This document shows positions 45,099 through 53,867 of a stretch of 64,000 nucleotides of DNA, in pieces. Source of the stretch: Flavobacterium caeni. GTDB lineage: Bacteria; Bacteroidota; Bacteroidia; Flavobacteriales; Flavobacteriaceae. The position numbers were made by a program, and so were the translations under genes. The stretch spans positions 88,759 through 152,758 of the forward strand of contig NZ_FMVF01000006.1 of NCBI RefSeq assembly GCF_900101895.1, read 5' to 3'. How positions within the stretch are numbered: position 1 is the stretch's first letter; each line of letters begins with the position of its first letter. The notes below the pieces were generated by a model. The model saw only the letters and a program-made list of their open reading frames with translations. It was not told where the DNA came from and did not search any database.

Positions 45099-45866
45099 AT
45101 GAAAGCAACCCTCCAACACCAAGGCCAAACCTTTGCGGTCGATTTGTCGAAGCCCATCGATTTATCGATTCCGCTGACCAATACCAACGAGAATCCGATT
45201 GCGTGGTACCTCGACAAACCCGTTATAGAACCCGTGCGTATGGGCGATTGGATCGGGAAGGTGTCCGAAGGGCAATCGTCTACAAACTTCAACAACATCG
45301 CGTTCAATCCGCACGCACATGGGACGCACACCGAGTGTTTGGGGCACATCACGCGTGATTTTTACAGCATCAACCAACAACTTAAATCGTTTTTCTTTAC
45401 CGCCGAACTCATTACGCTCAGGCCTTATGTGCATGACGACGACCACGTGATCACGGTGCTCCAGGTGCGCGCTGCGCTCGAAGACAAATCGCCCGAAGCC
45501 GTCGTGATCCGCACGCTGCCGAACGATACCGGTAAATTGCACCGCAATTATTCGCACACCAATCCGCCATACCTCGACGCGGCGGCGGCCGAGTTTTTGC
45601 GCAAAAGCGGCGTCAAGCACCTGTTGATTGATTTGCCGAGTGTAGACAAGGAAAAAGACGACGGATTGTTGCTGGCGCACAAGGCGTTTTGGAACGTCAC
45701 CGATGTAAACAAGGTCAACGCCGATGCGCGTTTCGACGCCACAATCACCGAGATGGTATTTGTGCCCGATACGGTGCCCGACGGCAGCTATCTGCTCAAC
45801 CTGCAAATCGCGCCTTTCGAAAACGACGCCTCACCGAGCAAACCCGTGCTGTATGCCATCGATTGA
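45099..45866 (+). CDS. Cyclase family protein (kynurenine formamidase-like metal hydrolase)
   Basis: 255 residues. The cyclase signature HGTHTE is present in NPHAHGTHTECLGHI at about residue 70, with a second conserved region VIRTLPND and a late NPPYLDAAAAEFLRKSGVKHLLIDLPSVD. The family uses a metal held by the HxGxHxD-type motif to hydrolyse amides such as N-formylkynurenine. The substrate here is unknown; no tryptophan-pathway gene lies nearby. It overlaps the following acetyltransferase gene by 14 bases. Confidence 0.88.
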   Translation: MKATLQHQGQTFAVDLSKPIDLSIPLTNTNENPIAWYLDKPVIEPVRMGDWIGKVSEGQSSTNFNNIAFNPHAHGTHTECLGHITRDFYSINQQLKSFFFTAELITLRPYVHDDDHVITVLQVRAALEDKSPEAVVIRTLPNDTGKLHRNYSHTNPPYLDAAAAEFLRKSGVKHLLIDLPSVDKEKDDGLLLAHKAFWNVTDVNKVNADARFDATITEMVFVPDTVPDGSYLLNLQIAPFENDASPSKPVLYAID

Positions 45867-46260
45867 AATTTCTACCGATAAGTCAAGGCTGGACGTAGCG
45901 TTCATCCAAGGCTTTCTCAAAGACATCTATTGGGCGGCCGGGCGCACGATGGACGAAGTGCAAACCACGATTGACGCGTCTTTTTGTTTTGGGATTTTTG
46001 TCGACGGCAGGCAAATTGGGTTTGCGCGTGTGGTAACCGATTATGTCGTGTTCGCCTACCTGATGGACGTGTTCATCACGCCAACCGAGCGCGGCAAGGG
46101 CTATTCTTCGCTCCTGATCAAGGCAATGATGGAGGAACCGCAATTGCGACAGGTCAAGATTTGGCGACTGGCCACGACCGATGCGCAGTTTTTGTACGAG
46201 AAGTTTGGGTTTAAGGCCTTGGCGCATCCCGAGAAGATGATGGAGAAAATAGTTAATTAA
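45853..46260 (+). CDS. GNAT-family N-acetyltransferase
   Basis: 135 residues from the ATG at 45853, inside the last 14 bases of the cyclase gene. The GNAT fold is seen in FGIFVDGRQIGFARVVTD, then the acetyl-CoA loop MDVFITPTERGKGYSSLLI and the C-terminal LATTDAQFLYEKFGFKAL. The substrate cannot be told. Translation is probably coupled to the cyclase. A repeat element begins 20 bases after its stop codon. Confidence 0.9.
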   Translation: MPSIEISTDKSRLDVAFIQGFLKDIYWAAGRTMDEVQTTIDASFCFGIFVDGRQIGFARVVTDYVVFAYLMDVFITPTERGKGYSSLLIKAMMEEPQLRQVKIWRLATTDAQFLYEKFGFKALAHPEKMMEKIVN

Positions 46261-46279
46261 TTATTATTTATTTCTATTA

Positions 46280-46550
46280 TTTATTGGGCGTTTGGCGGCT
46301 CCCCAAAAGCTAATCGCATTTGGCTCGCCGCCACCGGGCTGTCCGCTCTATCTTTTGCTTTGTAAACGCCGCAAAAGGATGCCGCTTCCATCCCACACGA
46401 GCGGAGCGACTGCCGAAGGAAACGCAAATGACCTCGCTACCACTACGCCCGCGTTAGCGATGGAAGTGGAAATCCTTTAATGAAGCGCAGCGGAATTAAA
46501 GATTGCAACGGACAGCGCGACCCGAGGAACGAAGGGGAACGCCCAATAAA
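46280..46550. mobile_element. 271-bp MITE-like element with 13-bp terminal inverted repeats
   Basis: TTTATTGGGCGTT (46280-46292) and its exact complement AACGCCCAATAAA (46538-46550) bound the element. Inside lie two oppositely oriented copies of the dispersed hairpin module: plus at 46337-46394 (stem TTTTGC/GCAAAA) and minus at 46457-46523 (stem TTTAAT/ATTAAA). No coding capacity. The flanks are AT-rich, so a target duplication cannot be recognised with confidence. It fills the gap between the GNAT gene and the MmcQ/YjbR gene. Confidence 0.65.
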
Positions 46551-46572
46551 CAATAACAATAAAAAATAAACA

Positions 46573-46944
46573 ATGGATATACAGGATTATTTCGACTACT
46601 GCCGCGCCAAAAAAGGCGTCACCGAACATTTCCCGTTCGACGAGGATACGTTGGTTTTTAAGGTGGGCGGAAAGATGTTTGCGCTGTCGTCGCTTAAGGA
46701 GTGGGAAAACGGTACGCCGTCGGTGAACCTCAAATGTGATCCCGATAAGGCGCTTGAGTTGCGCGCGCGGTACAATGCCGTCGAGCCGGGCTACCACATG
46801 AGTAAAATCCATTGGAATACCGTGGCGTTCCATGCCGATGTAGATGATAAAACGATGTGCCGTTTCATAGACGATTCGTACGATCTTGTTGTGAAAAGTT
46901 TAACCAAAAAAGCGCGCGCCGAGCTCGACCAATTGGGAAATTAA
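46573..46944 (+). CDS. MmcQ/YjbR family protein
   Basis: 123 residues, the normal family length. Conserved features are the N-terminal YFDYCRAKKGVTEHFPFDED, KVGGKMFAL, VNLKCDPDKALELRARYNAV, the PGYHMSKIHWNTV segment and DLVVKSLTKK at the end. The fold resembles a CyaY-like DNA-binding domain; a biochemical role is not established for the family. It starts 23 bases after the repeat element, so its promoter probably lies in or next to that element. Confidence 0.92.
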   Translation: MDIQDYFDYCRAKKGVTEHFPFDEDTLVFKVGGKMFALSSLKEWENGTPSVNLKCDPDKALELRARYNAVEPGYHMSKIHWNTVAFHADVDDKTMCRFIDDSYDLVVKSLTKKARAELDQLGN

Positions 46945-46978
46945 GGCTACTTTTGTGTGAATTCCTAAAGCGAAAACC

Positions 46979-47698
46979 ATGGAAATGCGCGACCAAATCA
47001 AGAAGTTTCTCAACGAGGAACAAGACCCGAAAGCCATCGAGAAAATCACCGACAAAGTAGGCGATTTGCTCATGAAAGGCGAGGAAATCGGGTACATAGG
47101 CGTACAGAAAAAGCCCGCCATAACGGTGTTTCCCGACAGCATCGTCCTTACCAACAAACGCATCATCCTTTGCAAGCCCAAGAACTTAGGACTGTCGATG
47201 GATTTTGTAGATTATGTCTGGGAAGATGTAGCCGGAACTTTTGTCAAGGAAAATATCCTTGGTTCGGAGTTTTCGTTTGCGACCAAGACCGACATGCAGG
47301 TGTCTATCGACTACATCCCAAAAATCCAGGCAAGAAAGATCTACACGTTTGCAAAGGAACAATTGGAACTGCTTAAGACGGGAATGGTAGAAAATTCACC
47401 GATTTTTGAAACGACGCAAGCCATGCATGCGTTTGAAATGTCCGAAGAAATCGAAGAAATCGAGACCGAAGAAGTGACCAATTTTGCCGAGATCATTCCT
47501 GTATCGGGCTACCGCGACGAGAAGCAACACCCCGACCCATCGCCCGAGATGGAATTTGTACACGAGAAACCCGTCGCCGAGCTCTCGCAAGAAGAGCTGT
47601 TCGAGAAACTTCAGAACTACAAAAAACTGCTCGACAATGGTTTGATTTTACAGGGCGAATACGATGCCTTGAAAAAGGAAATTTTGAGTAAGATGTAA
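46979..47698 (+). CDS. Bacterial PH-like domain protein with C-terminal SHOCT helix pair
   Basis: 239 residues. The first 125 residues resemble a bacterial PH domain of the YokE/bPH type (DSIVLTNKRIILCKPKNLGLSMDFVDYVWEDVAG). An acidic linker follows (EEIEEIETEEV). The C-terminus is a SHOCT motif (LFEKLQNYKKLLDNGLI, then GEYDALKKEILSKM), known as a short oligomerisation helix pair. No signal peptide, so cytoplasmic or membrane-associated. The precise role is unknown. A TACTTTTG box (46948-46955) may serve as its promoter. Confidence 0.88.
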   Translation: MEMRDQIKKFLNEEQDPKAIEKITDKVGDLLMKGEEIGYIGVQKKPAITVFPDSIVLTNKRIILCKPKNLGLSMDFVDYVWEDVAGTFVKENILGSEFSFATKTDMQVSIDYIPKIQARKIYTFAKEQLELLKTGMVENSPIFETTQAMHAFEMSEEIEEIETEEVTNFAEIIPVSGYRDEKQHPDPSPEMEFVHEKPVAELSQEELFEKLQNYKKLLDNGLILQGEYDALKKEILSKM

Positions 47699-47702
47699 AT
47701 AG

Positions 47703-47728
47703 AATCCGACGGTCGTCGGATTTTTTTT
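47703..47728 (+). terminator. Terminator between convergent genes
   Basis: AATCCGAC (47703-47710) with GTCGGATT, a GGTC loop and a run of T. It ends the PH/SHOCT gene and lies just before the stop of the opposing PAP2 gene. Confidence 0.9.
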
Positions 47729-47731
47729 GAT

Positions 47732-48580
47732 TTAAAACACCCCCACAACCCCAATGGTCCGCGAAGTAAAATTCAAATTCCACGAAATCTTTTTCTTGGC
47801 CACCACCGGGTCATAGTTGCGCTCGTGGTTGAGGTATTTTTCGATGCACTCTACCGTGGCCACGCTAAGCACCACGCCCATCGTGACGTCGGAGAGCCAA
47901 TGTGCACCGGCCCACAAACGCGATACAGGCGTGATCGCGCCCACGGCCCAGATTCCGCCTTTGACCCACGGGCTTTTGAATTGTTTCGAAATCGCATAGG
48001 CCGTTGTAAAAGACAAAATGGCGTGGCCCGAAGGGAAAGAGTGATAGGCTTCTTCACCATTAAAAGGCTTGAAGCTCGAGGCGCCTACGCCGGTGGTCGG
48101 ACGCGCGCGCCCCACGGCACTTTTTAGCACGGTTTGCAGTACACCTGCTGCCGTCGCCGATGAAATCAGCAACACGCCCGTCTTTCTTATTTTTTCGTTT
48201 TTGGTGATCAATCCAACGGCGTAAACCCCGCCCGTAATCCCATAGTTGTACAACGGTTTGCCAAAATAGAAACCGGTGTCCTTAAGCCACTCGGGTGCGC
48301 CGTGCCCTTGGTTGATGAAATAGTCGCTGGTCGATTCGTCGGTAGCCCAAAGAATACCCGTACCAATCGCCACGCCGCCAAAGCCCAGCCAATCGTCCTT
48401 TTCCCAACGAAGCGGGGCCGTGTAGGCATTTACGACGCCGCCAACCACACTCAGGCCGTCATACTTGAGCATTTCCCAACGCGTGGGCACCGAATCGGTG
48501 GCTACGGCAGTCGAATCCTGCGCGGCTAGTTCGGCGCAACCATACAAGAAGACTGCAAAGGAAAAGAAAAGGCGAAGCAT
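47732..48580 (-). CDS. PAP2-superfamily phosphatase, exported
   Basis: 282 residues from the ATG at 48580, which opens a signal peptide (MLRLFFSFAVFLYGCAELAAQ). All three PAP2 motifs are intact: K153-x6-RP (KSAVGRARP), PSGH (residues 183-186) and S220-R-x5-H227-x3-D231 (SRLWAGAHWLSD). Helices surround the active site, as in integral membrane lipid phosphatases. The likely reaction is dephosphorylation of a lipid phosphate or pyrophosphate on the outer face of the inner membrane. Substrate unknown. Confidence 0.93.
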   Translation of the reverse strand: MLRLFFSFAVFLYGCAELAAQDSTAVATDSVPTRWEMLKYDGLSVVGGVVNAYTAPLRWEKDDWLGFGGVAIGTGILWATDESTSDYFINQGHGAPEWLKDTGFYFGKPLYNYGITGGVYAVGLITKNEKIRKTGVLLISSATAAGVLQTVLKSAVGRARPTTGVGASSFKPFNGEEAYHSFPSGHAILSFTTAYAISKQFKSPWVKGGIWAVGAITPVSRLWAGAHWLSDVTMGVVLSVATVECIEKYLNHERNYDPVVAKKKISWNLNFTSRTIGVVGVF

Positions 48581-48639
48581 AGGAATTTGTTTAAGGCTAA
48601 AAATAAGAAAGTTTATCCGTTTGGCGTGAACATGGGTGG

Positions 48640-49740
48640 TCAAAGTGTTTTTTTCTGCTTTTCGACAAAGCCGTTCGCCTGCAACTCGAGCAATTCCTTG
48701 GCCTTGCTGCGCTGCAGGTTGTAGAGTTCGTTGTCCTGCGCAATGTCGGCATACACGCGGTCGTGCATCTCGGCGCTGGTCTTGGCAAGCAGGTTGCGTT
48801 GGTATTTGTCCTGCGAAATAGTGGCGTGCAAGGCGGTTTCAAGGTCTTCGAGCTTGAAGTCGTATTCACCTTTGGGCGACATGAGTTTGGCGATGATGGG
48901 CGCGGTTTCGATGGCCAAAAACAACAGCATGATAAAGAACGACGGCAGCCACGGCAGTTTGTTGAGCGCGTTGATGCGCGCCATGAGTCCGTCGAATCCG
49001 TCGATGATGGGCTGCGTATCGGTGACTTTTTTGTCGAGGTCGGCCTGCAGTGTTTTGGCTTTTTGGTCGTTCTCGGCAATCTTGGCCTCGTTGGTTTTGC
49101 GCAACGCATCGAGTTCTGATTTGGCCAAATCGTGCTTGGCGATTTTCTCTTTAAACACAGGGCCTTTGCCCAATTTCATTGTGCCTTTGGTGCCTTCGGC
49201 CTCGGCGATGTAGGTTTCATACAACGCGTTGACCTCTTTTTCCTTGCGCGAGATCTCCGATTTCAAGCTGTCGGTTTGCGCCTTGTTTTTGTCGAGGTCG
49301 GTCTGGAAATAGGTCGCGACCTGCTTTTTGTTGGCCAGTGCCATCGCATTTTTTTCCTTGAGCAGCACCGTGTCGATTTCCTTCTGAAAAATCTTGATCT
49401 CGAGCGGTTTTGAAATCACAATCGCAATGATGACGGCCAAAATGATACGCGGCGTTGCCTGCAGGAACTCGGCCGAAAAACTGTCGCGTTTGCGGATCGT
49501 CGAAACGATAAAACGGTCGAGGTTAAAAATCAGCAATCCCCAAACCACGCCAAACGCGATCGCGGGATAAATGCTGTCGAAAACCGTAAAAAGCGCATAC
49601 GCACTTGCGATAAACGCCATGACGGCGGTAAAAAAAACGGTGGCGCCAATGCCCGCGAACTTGGTTTGTTCGCCTTCGGAGCAACCTTCGAGCAGGTTTT
49701 TGTCGGCCCCGGAACACAGGATGAAGAATTGTTTGAGCAT
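48640..49740 (-). CDS. DUF4407 membrane protein with long coiled coil
   Basis: 366 residues. Family features: N-terminal FFILCSGADKNLLEGCSEGEQTKFAGIG, two spans (about 30-75), the conserved WGLLIFNLDRFIVSTIRK and a third span at about 95-112. A charged coiled coil covers about residues 120-245 (KNKAQTDSLKSEISRKEKEV). A last span (LPSFFIMLLFLAIETAPIIAKLMSP) is followed by a cytoplasmic helix. Function of the family is not known. It is monocistronic, divergent from the glycosyltransferase at 49964. Confidence 0.93.
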   Translation of the reverse strand: MLKQFFILCSGADKNLLEGCSEGEQTKFAGIGATVFFTAVMAFIASAYALFTVFDSIYPAIAFGVVWGLLIFNLDRFIVSTIRKRDSFSAEFLQATPRIILAVIIAIVISKPLEIKIFQKEIDTVLLKEKNAMALANKKQVATYFQTDLDKNKAQTDSLKSEISRKEKEVNALYETYIAEAEGTKGTMKLGKGPVFKEKIAKHDLAKSELDALRKTNEAKIAENDQKAKTLQADLDKKVTDTQPIIDGFDGLMARINALNKLPWLPSFFIMLLFLAIETAPIIAKLMSPKGEYDFKLEDLETALHATISQDKYQRNLLAKTSAEMHDRVYADIAQDNELYNLQRSKAKELLELQANGFVEKQKKTL

Positions 49741-49820
49741 GATTTTGATTTTTTGATGATGATTTTACAAAAGTAACGCCAAAAAGTTTGCGATGTTGCC
49801 ATCTGGTGTTAAATGTTTTA

Positions 49821-49927
49821 GGAGCTATTTCCTGCTGTACGTTGCAATCTTTTTGCCTTTGCATTTCGAGGGTAGCGAGAAATCTCATCAATGGCAAAAA
49901 GGATTTCCACTTCCATCAGGGCTAGGG
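49821..49927 (+). repeat. Dispersed hairpin element, copy D
   Basis: GGAGCTATTTCCTGCTGTAC and GTTGCAATC on the left; stem TTTTTGCC/GGCAAAAA (49851-49858 with 49893-49900) enclosing a longer loop; GGATTTCCACTTCCATC and AGGGCTAGGG on the right. It lies between divergent genes, starting 81 bases upstream of the DUF4407 start codon, so it is not at a gene 3' end, unlike copies A and B. Confidence 0.8.
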
Positions 49928-49963
49928 CATCTGCATCCAAAAGAACTTTTCGTAATTTGCGGC

Positions 49964-51190
49964 ATGCAAAACGTCCTCATCATTGGCTTTGTCTGGCCCG
50001 AACCCAATTCCTCGGCGGCGGGAACCCGTATGATGCAACTCATCGAATTGTTTCTCGAGCAAGACTGGAAAGTCACGTTCGGCTCAACCGCGGCCGACAG
50101 CGAATTTGCATTCGACGTGACCTCGATAGGCGTCGAAAAGGTGTCGATTGAACTCAACAACGCCTCGTTCGATACCTTCGTCAAAAAACTCGATCCAACC
50201 ATTGTGTTGTTCGATCGTTTCCTGACCGAGGAACAATTCGGCTGGCGCGTAGCCGAGCAATGCCCCAACGCATTGCGGGTTTTGGATACCGAAGATTTGC
50301 ACTCGTTGCGCGCCGCGCGGCAATTGGCGGTCAAGGAACAACGGGAATTTTCGACCGCCGATTTGTTTTCGGATGTGGCCAAACGCGAAATGGCGAGTAT
50401 TTTTCGCTCAGATTTGTCGCTAATCATCGCTGAATTCGAAATGGATTTGTTGCGCGATTTCTTCAAAGTCGACGAAAAGCTGCTGTACTATTTGCCGTTT
50501 ATGGCCGACGAGTGTCACCCAAGCGATTGGCCTGCTTTCGAGGAAAGAGAGGATTTTATCTTCATCGGCAATTTCCTGCACGAACCCAATTGGCATACCG
50601 TACAATATTTAAAAACCGAAATCTGGCCGCGCATCCGCAAACTTTTGCCCGATGCTTCGTTGAAGATTTATGGCGCTTATCCATCGCAAAAAGTATTGCA
50701 ATTGCACAATCCTTCCGAGCGGTTCCACATCATGGGCCGCGCGGCAAACGCTGCCGAAGTGGTTCGGCGCGCACGTGTGGTTTTGGCCCCCATCCAATTT
50801 GGCGCAGGGGCAAAAGGCAAACTTTTAGAAGCCATGCAATGCGGTACGCCCAGCGTCACAACCACCATCGGTGCCGAATCGATGGCCGGCGATTTGCCTT
50901 GGAACGGAACCATTGCAAACCATCCCGACGAATTCGCTAAGGCCGCGGTTGCCTTGTACAATGATCAAAATCTTTGGCAACAATCCCAACGGAATGGGCT
51001 TTCGATTATCGCAGAACGTTATGCGAAGGAAAAATTCGCAAAATCATTTTTGGGACGCATTGGCGAACTGGCAGACAATCTACCAAAACACCGCGCGCAA
51101 AACTTCATCGGCGCGATGTTGCAGCACCAAACGCTGGCGAGCACCAAGTACATGGCCAAATGGATCGAACTAAAAAACAAACCGCTATGA
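49964..51190 (+). CDS. GT4-like glycosyltransferase
   Basis: 408 residues from the ATG at 49964 (MQNVLIIGFVWPEPNSSAAG), a start typical of GT-B enzymes; in-frame codons upstream read through the repeat element and are not protein-like. GT-B features: N-terminal Rossmann half with a GTRMMQLIELFLEQDW loop, linker near LLYYLPF, and the C-terminal nucleotide-sugar half with FIFIGNFLHEPNWHTVQYL, FHIMGRAANAAEVVRRARV and the GAGAKGKLLEAMQCGTPSV donor-binding segment. Donor and acceptor are unknown. The dehydrogenase gene overlaps its stop by 4 bases. Confidence 0.92.
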   Translation: MQNVLIIGFVWPEPNSSAAGTRMMQLIELFLEQDWKVTFGSTAADSEFAFDVTSIGVEKVSIELNNASFDTFVKKLDPTIVLFDRFLTEEQFGWRVAEQCPNALRVLDTEDLHSLRAARQLAVKEQREFSTADLFSDVAKREMASIFRSDLSLIIAEFEMDLLRDFFKVDEKLLYYLPFMADECHPSDWPAFEEREDFIFIGNFLHEPNWHTVQYLKTEIWPRIRKLLPDASLKIYGAYPSQKVLQLHNPSERFHIMGRAANAAEVVRRARVVLAPIQFGAGAKGKLLEAMQCGTPSVTTTIGAESMAGDLPWNGTIANHPDEFAKAAVALYNDQNLWQQSQRNGLSIIAERYAKEKFAKSFLGRIGELADNLPKHRAQNFIGAMLQHQTLASTKYMAKWIELKNKPL

Positions 51191-52161
51191 AAATCACGAT
51201 TCTGGACGACTACCTGCATGCCGTAGAAAAACTCACCTGTTTTGAACTGCTCAAAGGACAAAATGTGCAAGTGTTTTACCATGCCGAACAAAACACGAAC
51301 CGACTGGTCGAAATGTTGCTTGATACCGAAATACTGGTGCTTACCCGTGAACGCACCGAAATTTCGGAAGCGTTGTTACAACGGCTGCCACATTTGAAAC
51401 TCATTAGTCAAACCGGAAAGATATCGAACCACCTGGATTTGTCGCTTTGCACCAAGTACGGTGTCGCGGTCGCAGAGGGAATCGGATCTCCGGTGGCGCC
51501 TGCCGAACTCGCTTGGGCGCTACTCATGAACACGGTGCGTCAAATTCCACAATCGATTGCGAGCATGAAGGCGGGTAAATGGCAAAGCACAATCGGTCAA
51601 ACCGTGCACGGAAAAACGATTGGTATTTGGGGCTACGGCAAAATTGGCCAACGCATGGCGCAGTATGCAAAGGTTTTTGGCGCGACGGTATTGGTTTGGG
51701 GTAGCGCAACGTCGCGCGAGAAAGCCCTTGCGGACGGTTTTGAAGCGGCACCCGACAAGGATTATTTTTTTAGAAATGTAGATGTCGTCACCCTTCATCT
51801 TAGGTTGAACGACCAAACCCGCGGCATTGTACAAAAGACCGACTTGCTGAACCTCAAGGACGGTGCGGCGCTGATCAACACGGCGCGTGCCGAATTGATC
51901 GAAACCGGCGCGTTGCAGTCGGTGATCGAAAGCGGCAAGGACCTTTTTGTAGGGACCGATGTGTATGAAAACGAACCGATTCTCGACAAGGATTTTGCGT
52001 TGTTGCACAAGCACAATGTGGTGTGTACGCCCCATTTGGGTTACGTCGAGCAAAACGGTTTTGAACTGTATTTTGGCAAGGCGTTCGAAAATGCCCTAAA
52101 TTATATCAACGGAAACCCAACCAATGTGGCGAATCCCGAAGTTTTGACAGGACCGCGTTAG
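51187..52161 (+). CDS. D-2-hydroxyacid dehydrogenase (PGDH-like)
   Basis: 324 residues from the ATG at 51187, overlapping the previous stop (ATGA). NAD-binding motif GIWGYGKIGQRMAQ; catalytic triad regions NTARAELIE (Arg), GTDVYENEPI (Glu) and TPHLGYVE (His). The N-terminal flavodoxin-like part contains LISQTGKISNHLDLSLCTKYGVAVAEG, which resembles phosphoglycerate dehydrogenase relatives. Reduces a 2-keto acid or oxidises a D-2-hydroxy acid; exact substrate unknown. Linked by coupling to a glycosyltransferase, an association I cannot explain. The gap 52162-52252 holds no gene. Confidence 0.92.
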   Translation: MKITILDDYLHAVEKLTCFELLKGQNVQVFYHAEQNTNRLVEMLLDTEILVLTRERTEISEALLQRLPHLKLISQTGKISNHLDLSLCTKYGVAVAEGIGSPVAPAELAWALLMNTVRQIPQSIASMKAGKWQSTIGQTVHGKTIGIWGYGKIGQRMAQYAKVFGATVLVWGSATSREKALADGFEAAPDKDYFFRNVDVVTLHLRLNDQTRGIVQKTDLLNLKDGAALINTARAELIETGALQSVIESGKDLFVGTDVYENEPILDKDFALLHKHNVVCTPHLGYVEQNGFELYFGKAFENALNYINGNPTNVANPEVLTGPR

Positions 52162-52252
52162 GGACAGAGGCAAGCACCGCGTGCAGCCGATGGCCCGACC
52201 GCAACCGCAGCTGGTTTCAATCGACGACAAGCGTGCTGTTGCGGGAACGCCA

Positions 52253-52279
52253 TAAAAAAAACCGCCTTAAAGACGGTTT
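52253..52279 (-). terminator. Terminator of the M20 dipeptidase gene
   Basis: On the minus strand AAACCG (52279-52274) pairs with CGGTTT (52264-52259) around a short AT-rich loop, and T residues follow (to 52253). It begins 5 bases after the stop at 52284. Confidence 0.75.
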
Positions 52280-52283
52280 CGAT

Positions 52284-53672
52284 TTACTTGCTGAGTTCCA
52301 CAAAATATTTGTAAAACAGCGGAATCGTTTCGATGCCTTTCAGATAGTTGAAAATCCCGAAATGCTCGTTGGGCGAATGGATCGCATCGCTGTCGAGCCC
52401 GAATCCCATCATGATGGTCTTGCTTTTGAGCTCCTTTTCGAAAAGCGCAACAATAGGGATCGAACCGCCCGAGCGCACCGGGATGGGTTTGACACCAAAG
52501 CTGTCCTCGTAGGCGCGTGCCGCGGCCTGGTAGCCGATGCTGTCGGTCGGGGTCACATAACCTTGCCCACCGTGGTGCGGCTTGACCTTGACCGTCACGC
52601 CGCTTGGCGCAATGGCTTCGAAATGTTTGGTGAACAGTTCGGTGATTTCTTCCCAGTCCTGGTTGGGTACGAGCCGCATCGAGATTTTGGCGTAGGCCTT
52701 AGAAGCGATGACGGTCTTGGCGCCTTCGCCCGTATACCCGCCCCAAATACCGTTGACGTCGAGCGTCGGACGGATCGAATTGCGTTCGTTGGTCACATAG
52801 CCTTTTTCGCCGTAGATGTCGTTGAGGTCGAGCGCTTTTTTGTATTTGTCGAGATCGAACGGGGCTTTGGCCATTTCGGCGCGTTCCTCCTGTGAAAGCT
52901 CCTGTACTTTGTCGTAGAATCCAGGGATCGTGATGTGGTTGTTCTCGTCGTGCATCGACGCAATCATTTTTGCGAGGATGTTGATGGGGTTGGCCACCGC
53001 ACCGCCGTACAATCCGGAATGTAGGTCGCGGTTAGGCCCGGTGACTTCGACTTCTACATAGCTCAGGCCGCGCAAACCGGTAGTGATCGATGGTTGCTGG
53101 TTAGAGATCATGCCCGTATCTGAAATCAGGATGACGTCGTTGGCCAGTTTTTCATGGTTGCGTTCCACGAACCATCCGAGGCTCTTAGAGCCGACCTCTT
53201 CTTCGCCCTCGATCATGAATTTGACGTTGCAGGGCAGGGTGTTGGTGCGCACCATGTATTCAAGCGCCTTGACGTGCATGTACATCTGGCCTTTGTCGTC
53301 GCAGGCACCGCGCGCAAAAATGGCGCCTTCGGGGTGCAGTTCGGTGGTTTTGATTACGGGTTCGAACGGTGGCGAAGTCCACAAATCCATCGGGTCGGGT
53401 GGCTGTACATCGTAGTGTCCGTAAACCAGAACAGTTGGTAAGTTTTTATCGATGATTTTTTCGCCGTAAACAATAGGGTAGCCCGGCGTGTCGCATATCT
53501 CGACCAAGTCGCAGCCCGCTTTTTCGAGGCTGGCTTTGACGGCGTTGGCCGTGTCGATGACGTCTTGGGAATAGGCCGGATCGGCGCTGACCGACGGAAT
53601 TTTGAGCAGTTCGATCAGTTCGTCCAGGAAGCGTTGTTTGTGCTGCTGGACATAGGATTTAATGTCGTCCAT
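52284..53672 (-). CDS. M20-family dipeptidase (carnosinase-like)
   Basis: 462 residues, the usual length for M20 dipeptidases. Metal and catalytic residues: His86 with Asp88 (YGHYDVQPPD), Asp125/Asp126 (ARGACDDKGQM), Glu157-Glu159 (IEGEEEVGS), the Asp of ISDTGM and a C-terminal His (DAIHSPNEHFG). The dimerisation (lid) domain starts near TGLRGLSYVEVEVTG with the family mark DLHSGLYGG. No signal peptide, so a cytoplasmic dipeptidase. A TACATTTG box (53706-53699, minus strand) is its probable promoter. Confidence 0.95.
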   Translation of the reverse strand: MDDIKSYVQQHKQRFLDELIELLKIPSVSADPAYSQDVIDTANAVKASLEKAGCDLVEICDTPGYPIVYGEKIIDKNLPTVLVYGHYDVQPPDPMDLWTSPPFEPVIKTTELHPEGAIFARGACDDKGQMYMHVKALEYMVRTNTLPCNVKFMIEGEEEVGSKSLGWFVERNHEKLANDVILISDTGMISNQQPSITTGLRGLSYVEVEVTGPNRDLHSGLYGGAVANPINILAKMIASMHDENNHITIPGFYDKVQELSQEERAEMAKAPFDLDKYKKALDLNDIYGEKGYVTNERNSIRPTLDVNGIWGGYTGEGAKTVIASKAYAKISMRLVPNQDWEEITELFTKHFEAIAPSGVTVKVKPHHGGQGYVTPTDSIGYQAAARAYEDSFGVKPIPVRSGGSIPIVALFEKELKSKTIMMGFGLDSDAIHSPNEHFGIFNYLKGIETIPLFYKYFVELSK

Positions 53673-53743
53673 TGTGGTGTTTTCGATTATCAGAACCCCA
53701 AATGTAGCAAAAAACAGCGGTTAAAAAAATTGATATTTGATAA

Positions 53744-53772
53744 TTGCCCAATGATAATTATGGCTATATTTG
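53744..53772 (+). promoter_or_regulatory. Promoter of tRNA-Leu
   Basis: TTG (53744-53746), 18-base spacer, TATATTTG (53765-53772), 13 bases before the mature tRNA. Confidence 0.78.
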
Positions 53773-53785
53773 CAACCTACTTTTC

Positions 53786-53867
53786 GCGGATATGGTGAAA
53801 TTGGTAGACACGCCAGACTTAGGATCTGGTGCCGCAAGGTGTGTAGGTTCGAGTCCTATTATCCGCA
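53786..53867 (+). tRNA. tRNA-Leu (anticodon TAG)
   Basis: Acceptor arms GCGGATA (53786-53792) and TATCCGC (53860-53866), discriminator A at 53867. Anticodon stem CCAGA/TCTGG around CTTAGGA gives anticodon TAG. A short variable arm (TGCCGCAAGGTG region) and GGTTCGAGTCC T-arm fit a class II leucine tRNA of 82 bases. CCA is not encoded. Confidence 0.96.
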
